Shown: positions 45,009-53,073 of the stretch, one piece after another
Layout of the letters: each line of letters starts with the position of its first letter
How positions within the stretch are numbered: position 1 is the stretch's first letter
NCBI RefSeq assembly: GCF_012971725.1
Contig: NZ_CP048833.1
Coordinates: 4,216,001 to 4,280,000, forward strand
Length of the DNA stretch: 64,000 nucleotides
DNA from: Pseudomonas multiresinivorans
GTDB taxonomy: Bacteria; Pseudomonadota; Gammaproteobacteria; Pseudomonadales; Pseudomonadaceae
Reading direction: 5' to 3'
Made by a program: the position numbers and the translations under genes
Notes under the pieces: model-generated
Databases searched by the model: none
The model's input: only the letters and a program-made list of their open reading frames with translations
Told to the model about the DNA's origin: nothing

Positions 45009-46688
45009 TCAGAGGCTGGCGCTGGCGGGGGCCGGCTCGACTATGACCTTGCGCATCATGCCGGCGGCCATGTGGTAGATCAGGTGGCAGTGAAAGGCCC
45101 ATTCGCCCAGCGCGTCGGCAGGCACGTCGACATCCAGGGTGCTGCCGGGCGCCACGCTGACCACGTGCTTGAGCGGGTTGAAGCGGCCGTTGCCCTTGTC
45201 CAGCTGCATCCACATGCCGTGCAGGTGCATGGGGTGGGTCATCATGGTGTCGTTGACGAAGCGGATGCGCACGCGCTCGCCGTAGGTCAGGCGGATCGGC
45301 TCGGCCTCGGAGTACTTCTTGCCGTCGATGGACCAGAAGTAGCGCTCCATGTTGCCGGTCAGGCGAAACTCGATGGTGCGATCCGGCGCACGGTAGTCGG
45401 CGTAGGGACGCATGGCTTTCAGGTCCGCGTAGACCAGCAGGCGGTTGCCCGGTTCGGCCGGTTGCGGCGTCAGGCCGCTGCCGGGGGCGTAGTCGGACTT
45501 CGGCGCGGCGGCGCCCATGGTCGAATGATCCATCCCAGCCATCTGCGAATGATCCATGCCGGCCATCTTGGAGTGATCCATGCCGGCCATGTCCGAACCT
45601 TCCGGCTGAGCCATCGCCATGCTGCTGTGGTCCATGCCCTCGTGGTTCATGCCCATATCGGCCATGGTCAGCAGCGGCCGCTCGCGCAGCGCCGGCACCT
45701 CGGCCTGCAACCCGGCGCGCGGCGTCAGGGTGGCACGGGCGTATCCGCTGCGGTCCATGGCTTCGGCGAAGAAGGTGTAGGCGCGGTCTTCCTGCGGCTG
45801 GACTATCACGTCGTAGGTCTCGGCCACGGCGATGCGCAGCTCATCCACCGTCACCGGCTGAACGTCATTGCCATCGGCTTGCACCACGGTCATCTTCAGG
45901 CCGGGGATGCGCAGGTCGAAGTAGCTCATGCCCGAGCCGTTGATGATGCGCAGGCGCACGCGTTCACCGGGCTTGAACAGGCCGGTCCAGTTCTGCGTGG
46001 CGTCCTGGCCGTTGACCAGGAAGCGGAAGCCGGCGATGTCGGCGATGTCCGTCGGCGTCATGCGCATGCCGCCCCAGTCCAGGCGGTCGCGCAGGGTCGC
46101 CATAAAACCATTGGCGCTGGAGTCGGCGATGAAGTCCCCCAGGGTGCGCTGGTTGTGGTTGTAGTAGTCGCTCTGCTTCTTCAGGTTGGCGAACACGGTT
46201 TCCGGCTTCGTGTCGTGCCAGTCCGCCAGCAACAGGGTGTACTCGCGGTCGTAGCGGTACGGTTCGCGCGCCTTCGGTTCGATCACCAGCGGGCCATAGA
46301 GGCCCTCGATTTCCTGGAAGTCGCTGTGGGCGTGGTACCAGTAGGTGCCGGACTGCTTCACGGTGAAACGGTAGGTGAAGGTCTCGCCGGGCCTGATGCC
46401 GGGGAAGCTGATGCCCGGCACGCCATCCTGGGTGTAGGGCAGGATCAGCCCGTGCCAGTGCAGCGAGGTGTCGCGGTTGAGGGTGTTGGTGACGCGCAAT
46501 TCGACGTCCTCGCCCTCCTTGAAACGCAACTCCGGCGCGGGCGTCCGGCCGTTCACCGTGAGCGCCTTGCGCGCGCCATCGGACAGCTTCAACTCGCCCT
46601 CGCCAATCGTCAGGTCGTACACGCCCGCCTGCACCGCCCACGGTGCCAGCAGCAGCGCCCCCAGAGCCCAATCCCTTGCGCGAATCAT
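45009..46688 (-). CDS. copA: Copper resistance multicopper oxidase CopA
   Basis: Periplasmic multicopper oxidase that oxidises or sequesters Cu(I). The 559 residues carry the four copper motifs HWHG, HAHS, HPMHLHG and HCHLIYHM. A Met/His-rich insert at about 345-395 repeats MDHSKMAG units, as expected for periplasmic copper binding. The signal peptide MIRARDWALGALLLAPWAVQA has no twin-arginine motif, unlike typical CopA/PcoA; an in-frame TGA 18 bp upstream excludes a longer Tat leader. It lies 15 bp downstream of the cupredoxin gene. Identification as CopA-type is firm; the Sec-like signal is notable. Confidence 0.93.
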   Translation of the reverse strand: MIRARDWALGALLLAPWAVQAGVYDLTIGEGELKLSDGARKALTVNGRTPAPELRFKEGEDVELRVTNTLNRDTSLHWHGLILPYTQDGVPGISFPGIRPGETFTYRFTVKQSGTYWYHAHSDFQEIEGLYGPLVIEPKAREPYRYDREYTLLLADWHDTKPETVFANLKKQSDYYNHNQRTLGDFIADSSANGFMATLRDRLDWGGMRMTPTDIADIAGFRFLVNGQDATQNWTGLFKPGERVRLRIINGSGMSYFDLRIPGLKMTVVQADGNDVQPVTVDELRIAVAETYDVIVQPQEDRAYTFFAEAMDRSGYARATLTPRAGLQAEVPALRERPLLTMADMGMNHEGMDHSSMAMAQPEGSDMAGMDHSKMAGMDHSQMAGMDHSTMGAAAPKSDYAPGSGLTPQPAEPGNRLLVYADLKAMRPYADYRAPDRTIEFRLTGNMERYFWSIDGKKYSEAEPIRLTYGERVRIRFVNDTMMTHPMHLHGMWMQLDKGNGRFNPLKHVVSVAPGSTLDVDVPADALGEWAFHCHLIYHMAAGMMRKVIVEPAPASASL

Positions 46689-46703
46689 CTTGGCGCTCCC
46701 GGT

Positions 46704-47240
46704 TCAGGGCTTGACGGTCAGTTTGCCGACCATGCCGGCCTGGTAGTGCCCCGGAATATTGCAGGCGAACTCCAGGCTGGCGGCCTTGCTGAAGGTCCAG
46801 GTCAGCTCGGCGGTCTTGCCCGGCTCCACCAGCACGCTGTTGGGATCGTCGTGCTTCATCATCTGGCCGTGGCCCATTTTCGAATGATCCATCTGGCTCA
46901 TGTCGTGCTGCATGCCGGTGGGCGTGAGCATCCCGGCGTCCATCATCTGCTGCATTTCCTTCTGGTGGCCGGCGTGCATCGCGGCGCTGCCCAGGTTGAA
47001 TTCGTGCAGCAGGCTGCCCGTATTGTGGATGACGAAGCGCACGGTCTCGCCCGGCTTCACGTCGATGTTCTCCGGTTCGAAGAACATCTCGCCCAGCTTG
47101 ATCTCCACGGTACGGGTGGCCTGGGCGGCCTTGGCCGGCTTGCCGAAGTCGTAGGCGTGCCCGGCGTCGGCCAGGGCAGGCAGGCTGATGGCGGCGGCGA
47201 GGCCGAGGACGGAGGCACGGAACAGGTTGAGCGGGGACAT
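46704..47240 (-). CDS. Periplasmic cupredoxin-like copper-binding protein
   Basis: A 178-residue secreted protein. The signal peptide (MSPLNLFRASVLGLAAAISL, cleavage near ALADA) leads to a plastocyanin-like fold with copper ligands in the NTGSLLHEFNLG region and at the end in FACNIPGHYQAGMVGKL (Cys, His and Met). An inserted Met/His-rich loop (HQKEMQQMMDAGM, then MDHSKMGHGQMMKH) resembles that of CopA. It is the first gene of the copper operon, divergent from copR. The protein corresponds to the P. aeruginosa gene next to copRS. It likely delivers or buffers periplasmic copper. Confidence 0.9.
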   Translation of the reverse strand: MSPLNLFRASVLGLAAAISLPALADAGHAYDFGKPAKAAQATRTVEIKLGEMFFEPENIDVKPGETVRFVIHNTGSLLHEFNLGSAAMHAGHQKEMQQMMDAGMLTPTGMQHDMSQMDHSKMGHGQMMKHDDPNSVLVEPGKTAELTWTFSKAASLEFACNIPGHYQAGMVGKLTVKP

Positions 47241-47313
47241 GGCGTTTCCTCGATGGATTCGATTGCTTGCGGCCATGGTCGCCATCCGCGCCTGAGACTT
47301 GCCTGTCGGGAAG

Positions 47314-47362
47314 ATTACAAATGTGTCAGCTTGGCGCTGATCGGCGGCTGTCGCGGTATAAA
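47314..47362. promoter_or_regulatory. Putative CopR box and copR promoter
   Basis: ATTACAAATGTGTCA (47314-47328; on the other strand TGACACATTTGTAAT) resembles the TGACA/TGTAAT half-sites of Pseudomonas copper boxes. TATAAA at 47357-47362 is a likely -10 for copR without a good -35, as expected for an activated promoter. The same box could drive the divergent copper operon. Confidence 0.5.
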
Positions 47363-47417
47363 GCGGCCAGCCACACTGACTGAAATCGGCGCGCGCGCCA
47401 GGACGGAAGCCCCGACC

Positions 47418-48098
47418 ATGAAACTCCTGATCGTCGAAGATGAACCCCGCATCGGCCAGTACCTGCAGCAGGGCCTGAGCGAGGCCGGCTTCGCCGTCGA
47501 CCTGACCGCCGACGGCGACGAAGGCCTGCAACTGGCCCTGGCCGCAGAGCACGACCTGCTGATCCTCGACGTGATGCTGCCCGGCCGCGACGGCTGGCAG
47601 ATCCTCCAGGCGGTGCGCCAGGCCGGCAGCACCGTGCCGGTGCTGTTCCTCACCGCCCGCGACGCCGTGGAAGACCGCGTGCGCGGCCTGGAACTGGGGG
47701 CCGACGATTACCTGGTGAAACCCTTCGCCTTCGTCGAACTGCTCGCCCGCGTCCGCACCCTGCTGCGCCGCGGCGGCCAGCAGATCCAGGAAACCACCCT
47801 GCAACTGGCCGACCTCGAACTCGATCTGCTGCGCCGCCGCGTACAGCGCGCCGGCAAGCGCATCGACCTGACCGCCAAGGAGTTCGCCCTGCTGGAGTTG
47901 CTGCTGCGCCGCAGCGGCGAGGTGCTGCCCAAGTCGCTGATCGCCTCCCAGGTGTGGGACATGAACTTCGACAGCGACACCAACGTCATCGAAGTCGCCA
48001 TCCGCCGCCTGCGCGCCAAGGTCGACGATGACTTCCCGCAACGCCTGATCCACACCGTGCGCGGCATGGGTTACGTACTGGAAGAGCGCGAGGCATGA
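47418..48098 (+). CDS. copR: Copper response regulator CopR
   Basis: OmpR/PhoB-family regulator of 226 residues. The receiver domain has EDE at 7-9, phospho-acceptor Asp51 (DLLILDVMLPGRDGW) and Lys in DYLVKPFAF. The C-terminal winged helix (about 125-222) has LTAKEFALLELLLRRSGEVL and VIEVAIRRLRAKVDD with RLIHTVRGMGYVLE. The start MKLLIVEDEPRIGQYLQQGL at 47418 is unambiguous; the frame upstream is open only as a shadow of the copper genes. It overlaps copS by 4 bp and is divergent from the copper operon. Confidence 0.94.
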   Translation: MKLLIVEDEPRIGQYLQQGLSEAGFAVDLTADGDEGLQLALAAEHDLLILDVMLPGRDGWQILQAVRQAGSTVPVLFLTARDAVEDRVRGLELGADDYLVKPFAFVELLARVRTLLRRGGQQIQETTLQLADLELDLLRRRVQRAGKRIDLTAKEFALLELLLRRSGEVLPKSLIASQVWDMNFDSDTNVIEVAIRRLRAKVDDDFPQRLIHTVRGMGYVLEEREA

Positions 48099-49414
48099 GC
48101 GCCCGCCTCTCCCTCGGCCTGCGTCTGAGCCTGCTGTTCGCCGCCTGCACTGCCGCCGTGTCGCTGCTGGCAGGCATCGTTTTCAGCCGCGCCAGCGAGG
48201 CGCACTTCATCGAGCTGGACCAGCAGTTGCTGAGCGGCAAGCTGGCGATCTTCCGCGATGTATTGAAGGGCGTCGGCAACGCCGACGAACTGGCGCCACA
48301 CTTCGCCGAGCTGCGCCGCGAACTGGAGCGCCACCCCGACCTCGGCCTGCGCCTGCAAGGCCCTGACGGGCAACGCTGGTTCTGGCAACTGCCGACTATG
48401 AACATGGCCAGCGGCGAGCCGCCTGCCTACCGCGAACTGCAAGCCCCATTGAAAACCGGCCGAACCGATGGCCCGCAGCTCACCCTGATCCTCGACATCA
48501 CCCACCACCAGCATTTCCTGCAACGCATGCAGCGCCTGATCTGGATGACCATGGGCTTCTCCGCCCTGGCCACCGCGCTGCTTGGCGCCTGGGCCGCCCG
48601 CGCCAGCCTGCGCCCCTTGCGGCGCATGAGCGAAGTGGCGGCGCAGGTCAGCGCGCACTCGCTGACGACCCGCCTCGACGCCGGGCAGATGCCCCAGGAG
48701 CTGCGCGGCCTGGCCGGCGAACTGAACGCGATGCTGGCGCGTCTGGAAGAAGCCTTCCAGCGCCTGTCGGCCTTCTCCGCCGACATCGCCCACGAGCTGC
48801 GCACGCCCCTGACCGGGCTGCTGACCCAGACCCAGGTGGTGCTCTCGCGCTCGCGCGGCCTGGAGGATTACCGCGAGGCGCTGCACGGCAACCTGGAAGA
48901 GCTGGAACGGCTCACCGCGATGGTCAATGACATGCTGTTCCTGGCCAAGGCCGACCACGGCCTGCTCGCACCGAACCGCCAGGCTCTGGCCCTGGCCGGC
49001 GAGGTGGACGAACTGCTGGAGTTCTACGGGCCGCTGGCCGAGGAAAAGTCCATTCGCCTGGAGCGCGACGGCGAGCTGTCGGTACAGGGCGACCGCGCCC
49101 TGCTGCGCCGCGTGTTGGCCAACCTGCTGGACAATGCGCTGCGCTTCACCCCGCAAGGCGGCGACATCCATGTCCTACTGGAGCCGGGACGGCTGGCGGT
49201 GGAAAACCCCGGCCGGGAAATCCCCGTCGAGCGCCTGCCGCGACTCTTCGATCGCTTCTACCGCGCCGACCCGGCCCGCCGCGAAGGCCAGGGCGAACAT
49301 GCCGGGTTGGGCTTGGCGATCTGCCGCTCCATCGTCCGGGCCCATGGTGGGGAGATTCGCTGCGAGTCGGCTGGTGGGTGGACGCGGTTCGTTATCGAGT
49401 TTCCGAACCTGTAG
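48095..49414 (+). CDS. copS: Copper sensor histidine kinase CopS
   Basis: Membrane sensor kinase of 439 residues pairing with CopR. Membrane segments at about 10-30 and 148-168 enclose a periplasmic domain of about 115 residues; a HAMP domain (about 170-222), the H box FSADIAHELRTPL with His233, N box NLLDNALRF and G box GLGLAICRSI follow. Histidines in the second half of the periplasmic domain (DITHHQHFLQ) are candidate copper ligands. The stop TAG lies within a REP element. Confidence 0.94.
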   Translation: MSARLSLGLRLSLLFAACTAAVSLLAGIVFSRASEAHFIELDQQLLSGKLAIFRDVLKGVGNADELAPHFAELRRELERHPDLGLRLQGPDGQRWFWQLPTMNMASGEPPAYRELQAPLKTGRTDGPQLTLILDITHHQHFLQRMQRLIWMTMGFSALATALLGAWAARASLRPLRRMSEVAAQVSAHSLTTRLDAGQMPQELRGLAGELNAMLARLEEAFQRLSAFSADIAHELRTPLTGLLTQTQVVLSRSRGLEDYREALHGNLEELERLTAMVNDMLFLAKADHGLLAPNRQALALAGEVDELLEFYGPLAEEKSIRLERDGELSVQGDRALLRRVLANLLDNALRFTPQGGDIHVLLEPGRLAVENPGREIPVERLPRLFDRFYRADPARREGQGEHAGLGLAICRSIVRAHGGEIRCESAGGWTRFVIEFPNL

Positions 49415-49501
49415 GAGCGAGGGGGACGCCCAGTCCTTGCTCGCGAACAGATTGACCGATAACTCCGGCGTTGAGCGGTTCGCGAGCAAGCTCGCTCCTA
49501 C
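49411..49501. repeat. REP pair: long variant plus type A, overlapping the copS stop
   Basis: The 38-bp variant (49411-49448) faces an inverted type A arm (49478-49501). The TAG of its GTAGGAGCG is the copS stop codon. Confidence 0.85.
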
Positions 49502-49547
49502 AAGATCAAGATCCCCAGCGGCCATGCACCCAATACCCCGAAAAAGG

Positions 49548-49572
49548 AAAAGGCCCCAACCGGGGCCTTTTC
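49548..49572. terminator. Bidirectional terminator between copS and the ABC permease
   Basis: AAAAGGCCCC pairs with GGGGCCTTTT around AACC-type loop sequence, with T residues on both strands. Confidence 0.82.
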
Positions 49573-49593
49573 TCAATCATCGCAACGAGCCGC

Positions 49594-50373
49594 TCACTGC
49601 CGCATCCCGCGCCCACTCACCAGCAGACGCACGCAGAACACGTACAGCACCACCGTCGCCACCAGCATGAAGATCACCGCGGTGCCGATGCGGATGTCCG
49701 ACACCCCGAGAATGCCATAGCGGAAGGCGTTGACCATGTGCAGGATCGGGTTGGCCAGCGACACGGTCTGCCAGAACGGCGGCAGCAGCGTGATCGAGTA
49801 GAACACCCCGCCCAGGTAGGTCAGCGGCGTCAGCACGAAGGTCGGGATGATCGAGATATCGTCGAAGTTGCGCGCGAACACAGCGTTGACGAAGCCGCCC
49901 ATGGAGAAGATGGCTGCCGTCAGCACCACTACCAGCACGGTGATGCCGATGTGATGGATCTGCAGGTCAGTGAAGAACAGCGACAGGATCGTCACGATCA
50001 CGCCCACCGCCAGCCCGCGCAGCACACCACCGCAGACGAAGCCGAGGAGGATGGTGTGCGGCGACACCGGCGACACCAGCAGCTCCTCGATGTTGCGCTG
50101 GAACTTGCTGCCGAAGAAGCTCGACACCACGTTGCCGTAGGAGTTGGTGATCACCGACATCATGATCAGGCCGGGCACGATGTACTGCATGTAGGTGAAG
50201 CCGCCCATGTCGCCAATCTGCCGGCCGATCAGGTTGCCGAAGATGACGAAGTACAGAACCATGGTGATCGCCGGCGGCAGCAGGGTCTGCGGCCAGATGC
50301 GCAGGAAGCGGCGGACTTCGCGGTAGACGATGGTGTTGAGGGCGACCCAGTTGGCGCGCAATTCGTGGCTCAT
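49594..50373 (-). CDS. ABC-2 type transporter permease (YadH-like)
   Basis: A 259-residue inner-membrane subunit with six hydrophobic segments and the ABC-2 family pattern (YREVRRFLRIWPQTLLPPAI, VPGLIMMSVITNSYGNVVSS, NPILHMVNAFRYGILG). It overlaps the upstream ATPase gene by 4 bp, so the two form a complete exporter of the YadG/YadH type found in many proteobacteria. Substrate unknown. It ends before a shared terminator with copS. Confidence 0.92.
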   Translation of the reverse strand: MSHELRANWVALNTIVYREVRRFLRIWPQTLLPPAITMVLYFVIFGNLIGRQIGDMGGFTYMQYIVPGLIMMSVITNSYGNVVSSFFGSKFQRNIEELLVSPVSPHTILLGFVCGGVLRGLAVGVIVTILSLFFTDLQIHHIGITVLVVVLTAAIFSMGGFVNAVFARNFDDISIIPTFVLTPLTYLGGVFYSITLLPPFWQTVSLANPILHMVNAFRYGILGVSDIRIGTAVIFMLVATVVLYVFCVRLLVSGRGMRQ

Positions 50374-51302
50374 ACCGCCACCTTCGACAGATTCTTCTCC
50401 ACCAGCGACACGAACAGCTCCTCCAGCCGGTTGCTCTTGTTGCGCAGGCTCAGGATCTGCACGCCCTGGGCATTGAGCTGGACGAACAGACCGTTGATCC
50501 CCAGGGATTTGTCCACCTGCACTTCCAGGGTGTGGTCATCCACCAGCCGCGCCGGATAGCCGTCGAGCCTGGGCGTCTCGCTGAGCGTGCCCTGCAGGTC
50601 GAGGTAGAAAGTCTCGACGTGCAGCTTGCTCAGCAGCTTGCGCATGCTGGTGTTCTCCACGATGGTGCCGTGGTCGATGATCGCGATGTTACGGCACAGC
50701 TGCTCGGCCTCTTCCAGGTAGTGCGTGGTGAGGATGATGCTGATGCCTTCTCCGTTGAGCTCGGTGAGGAAGTTCCACATCGAGCGGCGCAGTTCGATGT
50801 CCACGCCGGCGGTGGGTTCGTCGAGGATCAGCAGGCGCGGCTCGTGGACCAGCGCGCGGGCGATCATCAGGCGGCGCTTCATGCCGCCGGACAGTTCGCG
50901 GGAGGCGGAATTGCGCTTGTCCCACAGGCCCAGCTGGGTCAGGTACTTCTCGGCCCGGCCCTTGGCGACGCTCATCGGGATGCCGTAGTAGCCGGCCTGG
51001 GTGACGACGATGTCGAACACCTTCTCGAATTGGTTGAAGTTGAATTCCTGGGGCACCACGCCCAGGCAGCGCTTGAGGCCGTACGGGTCCTTGTCCAGGT
51101 CATGGCCGAACACGTTGACCGTGCCGCTGGTCTTGTTCACCAGGGTGGAAAGGATGCCGATGGTGGTGGATTTGCCGGCGCCATTGGGGCCCAGCAGGGC
51201 GAAGAAATCGCCTTCGGCGACGTCCAGATCGATGCCCTTGAGGGCCTGGAAGCCGTTGCCGTAAGTCTTCGTCAGTTGACGGATGGACAGCGCGGAACTC
51301 AT
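50370..51302 (-). CDS. ABC transporter ATP-binding protein (YadG-like)
   Basis: A 310-residue ATPase of the drug/polysaccharide-exporter branch. Walker A GPNGAGKST (about 39-47), Q-loop GVVPQEFNF, signature LSGGMKRRLMIARAL, Walker B LLILDEPTAGVD and the switch His in ILTTHYLEEAE are all intact. A C-terminal domain of about 80 residues follows. ATG 51302 gives MSSALSIRQLTKTYGNGFQA, the natural start; the longer frame has no domain content. It powers the permease encoded next to it. Confidence 0.94.
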   Translation of the reverse strand: MSSALSIRQLTKTYGNGFQALKGIDLDVAEGDFFALLGPNGAGKSTTIGILSTLVNKTSGTVNVFGHDLDKDPYGLKRCLGVVPQEFNFNQFEKVFDIVVTQAGYYGIPMSVAKGRAEKYLTQLGLWDKRNSASRELSGGMKRRLMIARALVHEPRLLILDEPTAGVDIELRRSMWNFLTELNGEGISIILTTHYLEEAEQLCRNIAIIDHGTIVENTSMRKLLSKLHVETFYLDLQGTLSETPRLDGYPARLVDDHTLEVQVDKSLGINGLFVQLNAQGVQILSLRNKSNRLEELFVSLVEKNLSKVAV

Positions 51303-51409
51303 GGGGATTCCCGTTGCAAGTCTTTGGAAGGTCGCAGGTCTTTGCAAAAAGGCCTGCTTGATACTGGTCCGCCGCACCGATTGCAACCTTCTCGGCGCGC
51401 AGGCGGGCC

Positions 51410-52027
51410 TCAGGTCAGGTCGGTCATCACTGCGTCACGGTAGGCCGGGCGCGCCTTCAGGCGTTCGTACCAGGCCTTGAGATGCGGCTGCGCCGGGCGC
51501 TCGATGGGCATTTCGAACCAAGCATAGATGAAGCTGCCCAGCGGAATGTCACCGATGCCCAATTGTTCGCCGGACAGATACGGCTGCTTGGCCAGCGTAG
51601 CCTCGGGGATTTCCAGCAGGCGCACGCAGGTATCGATGGCGGCCTGGATGGCGGCGGCGTCGCGCTGCTCCGGCGGGGTGCGCAGGGTACCCCAGAAGAC
51701 GGTGCGGAACGGGCCGGCGAACGACGAAGTCGTCCAGTCCATCCATTTCTCGGCACTGGCGCGAGCTTGCAGGTCCTGCGGATACAGGTCCGGTGCGTAG
51801 CGTGCGGCGAGGTAGCGGACGATGGTGTTGGACTCCCAGAGAATGAAACCATCGTCATCCAGAGTCGGCACCACGCCATTGGGGTTCAGCGCGCGGTAAG
51901 GCGCATCGTTGACCACGCCGAACGCTCCGCCGGCGTCGATCCGCTCATAGGCAAGGCCCGCCTCCTCCGCACACCAGAGTGCCTTGCGCACGTTGGAGGA
52001 GTTCTTCCGGCCCCAGATCTTGAGCAT
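51410..52027 (-). CDS. Glutathione S-transferase family protein
   Basis: A 205-residue GST. The thioredoxin-like N-terminal domain (1-78) begins MLKIWGRKNSSNVRKALWCA with Ser-Ser-Asn at the active-site position and has the glutathione motif NPNGVVPTL...ILWESNTIVRYL. The all-helical C-terminal domain covers about 85-200, with GIGDIPLGSFIY. This resembles the YfcG/beta-like bacterial GSTs. It stands alone in its transcription direction with a 107-bp gap to the ABC genes. Substrate unknown. Confidence 0.9.
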   Translation of the reverse strand: MLKIWGRKNSSNVRKALWCAEEAGLAYERIDAGGAFGVVNDAPYRALNPNGVVPTLDDDGFILWESNTIVRYLAARYAPDLYPQDLQARASAEKWMDWTTSSFAGPFRTVFWGTLRTPPEQRDAAAIQAAIDTCVRLLEIPEATLAKQPYLSGEQLGIGDIPLGSFIYAWFEMPIERPAQPHLKAWYERLKARPAYRDAVMTDLT

Positions 52028-52143
52028 GCTGCGCCTCTCTTGTTGTCGTCATCGGATGAAGGCACGGCCTGAAGGCGCGGCTTCGGATGACGGCACCCTA
52101 CCGGCAACGGCGCCAGGAAAAAAGTCGCACGTACTGATGGTGA

Positions 52144-52833
52144 CTATCGATTGTTTTCATGCGGGCGATTGTGTTCATGCCTGGCCGCTTCGCTGCGCAT
52201 GTCGCCGTCAAGCGGGGCGTCCTCGCCGGTGAACAGGTGCGGGTAGCACTGCTTGAGGTAGCCGAAGAAGAACTCCTCGGGCACATCGGGGAACTGGCCG
52301 TGGTCGCGCAGGTACTCCATGTGCCGCTCGCCGTCGCGGTTGAACGGGTGGAAGACGCTGTCGGTGCGCCCGTCGAACTCCAGCGGCAGCACGCCGAAGG
52401 CTTCGCACAGGCCGATGTCGAAGGCCGGCGTGGCCTTCACCCAGCGGCCTTCGAGGAACATTTCGGTGTAGCCGTGCATGGCGAATACCTCGCTGCGCAG
52501 CAACTCCAGCAGGCGCGGCGTGGCCAGGTGGTTCTTCACATCGGCCAGGCCAATGCGCGCGGGGATCCCGCAGTGCCGGGCGCAAGCGGCCAGCAGCGTG
52601 GCTTTTGGCACGCAGTAGGACTGCCCGCTTTCCAGGGCGTGACTGCCCTTGAGGGTCTGCGGGTCGCGGCTGAACACGTAGGGGTTGTAGCGAATCCCGT
52701 CGCGCACCGCGTAATAGAGCGCCACCGCCTGCTCCAGCGGCGTACCGCCGTCGCCCCGATGATTTAGAGCGAACTCGATTACCCCGGGGTGGTCACTATC
52801 AACGAAGCGGCTGGGCTTGAGGTACTGCTGCAT
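52144..52833 (-). CDS. Transglutaminase-like domain protein
   Basis: A 229-residue cytoplasmic protein with a transglutaminase-like (papain-fold) core: a Cys in GQSYCVPKATLLAACARHCG, a His in AMHGYTEMFLEGRWVKATP and the following Asp in TPAFD make up the catalytic triad. The N-terminal LEQAVALYYAVRDGIRYN is typical of bacterial transglutaminase-like proteases or peptidases. The C-terminal tail is His/Arg rich (EAARHEHNRPHENNR). It is divergent from fadE. The cellular substrate is unknown. Confidence 0.85.
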   Translation of the reverse strand: MQQYLKPSRFVDSDHPGVIEFALNHRGDGGTPLEQAVALYYAVRDGIRYNPYVFSRDPQTLKGSHALESGQSYCVPKATLLAACARHCGIPARIGLADVKNHLATPRLLELLRSEVFAMHGYTEMFLEGRWVKATPAFDIGLCEAFGVLPLEFDGRTDSVFHPFNRDGERHMEYLRDHGQFPDVPEEFFFGYLKQCYPHLFTGEDAPLDGDMRSEAARHEHNRPHENNR

Positions 52834-53073
52834 GGCTCTGTCTCCGGGCTGGTCGTCCTTGATGGCGCCACCAGTCTAACCAGCCGGATCGGCTACCCGA
52901 CAAGGCGATCCGGCCAAGCTCTCCGGCCATGCGGCCATCGGTCCCGTTCGGCCAGCTAAGCTTCCGGTGCATTGTGAAAGGTGTTCACGCCCGCCGCTTT
53001 GCGCGCGCATTGTTCGTCACCAAGCCCACCACGGCGCGCTGCCGCCGGGGCGGACTGTCATGGAGGAATCCGC

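Noticed and set aside
44025..47417. A long plus-strand open frame running into copR
   Set aside because: It is antisense to copB, copA and the cupredoxin gene; copR starts at 47418 with a standard receiver domain, and the upstream part is non-coding on this strand.
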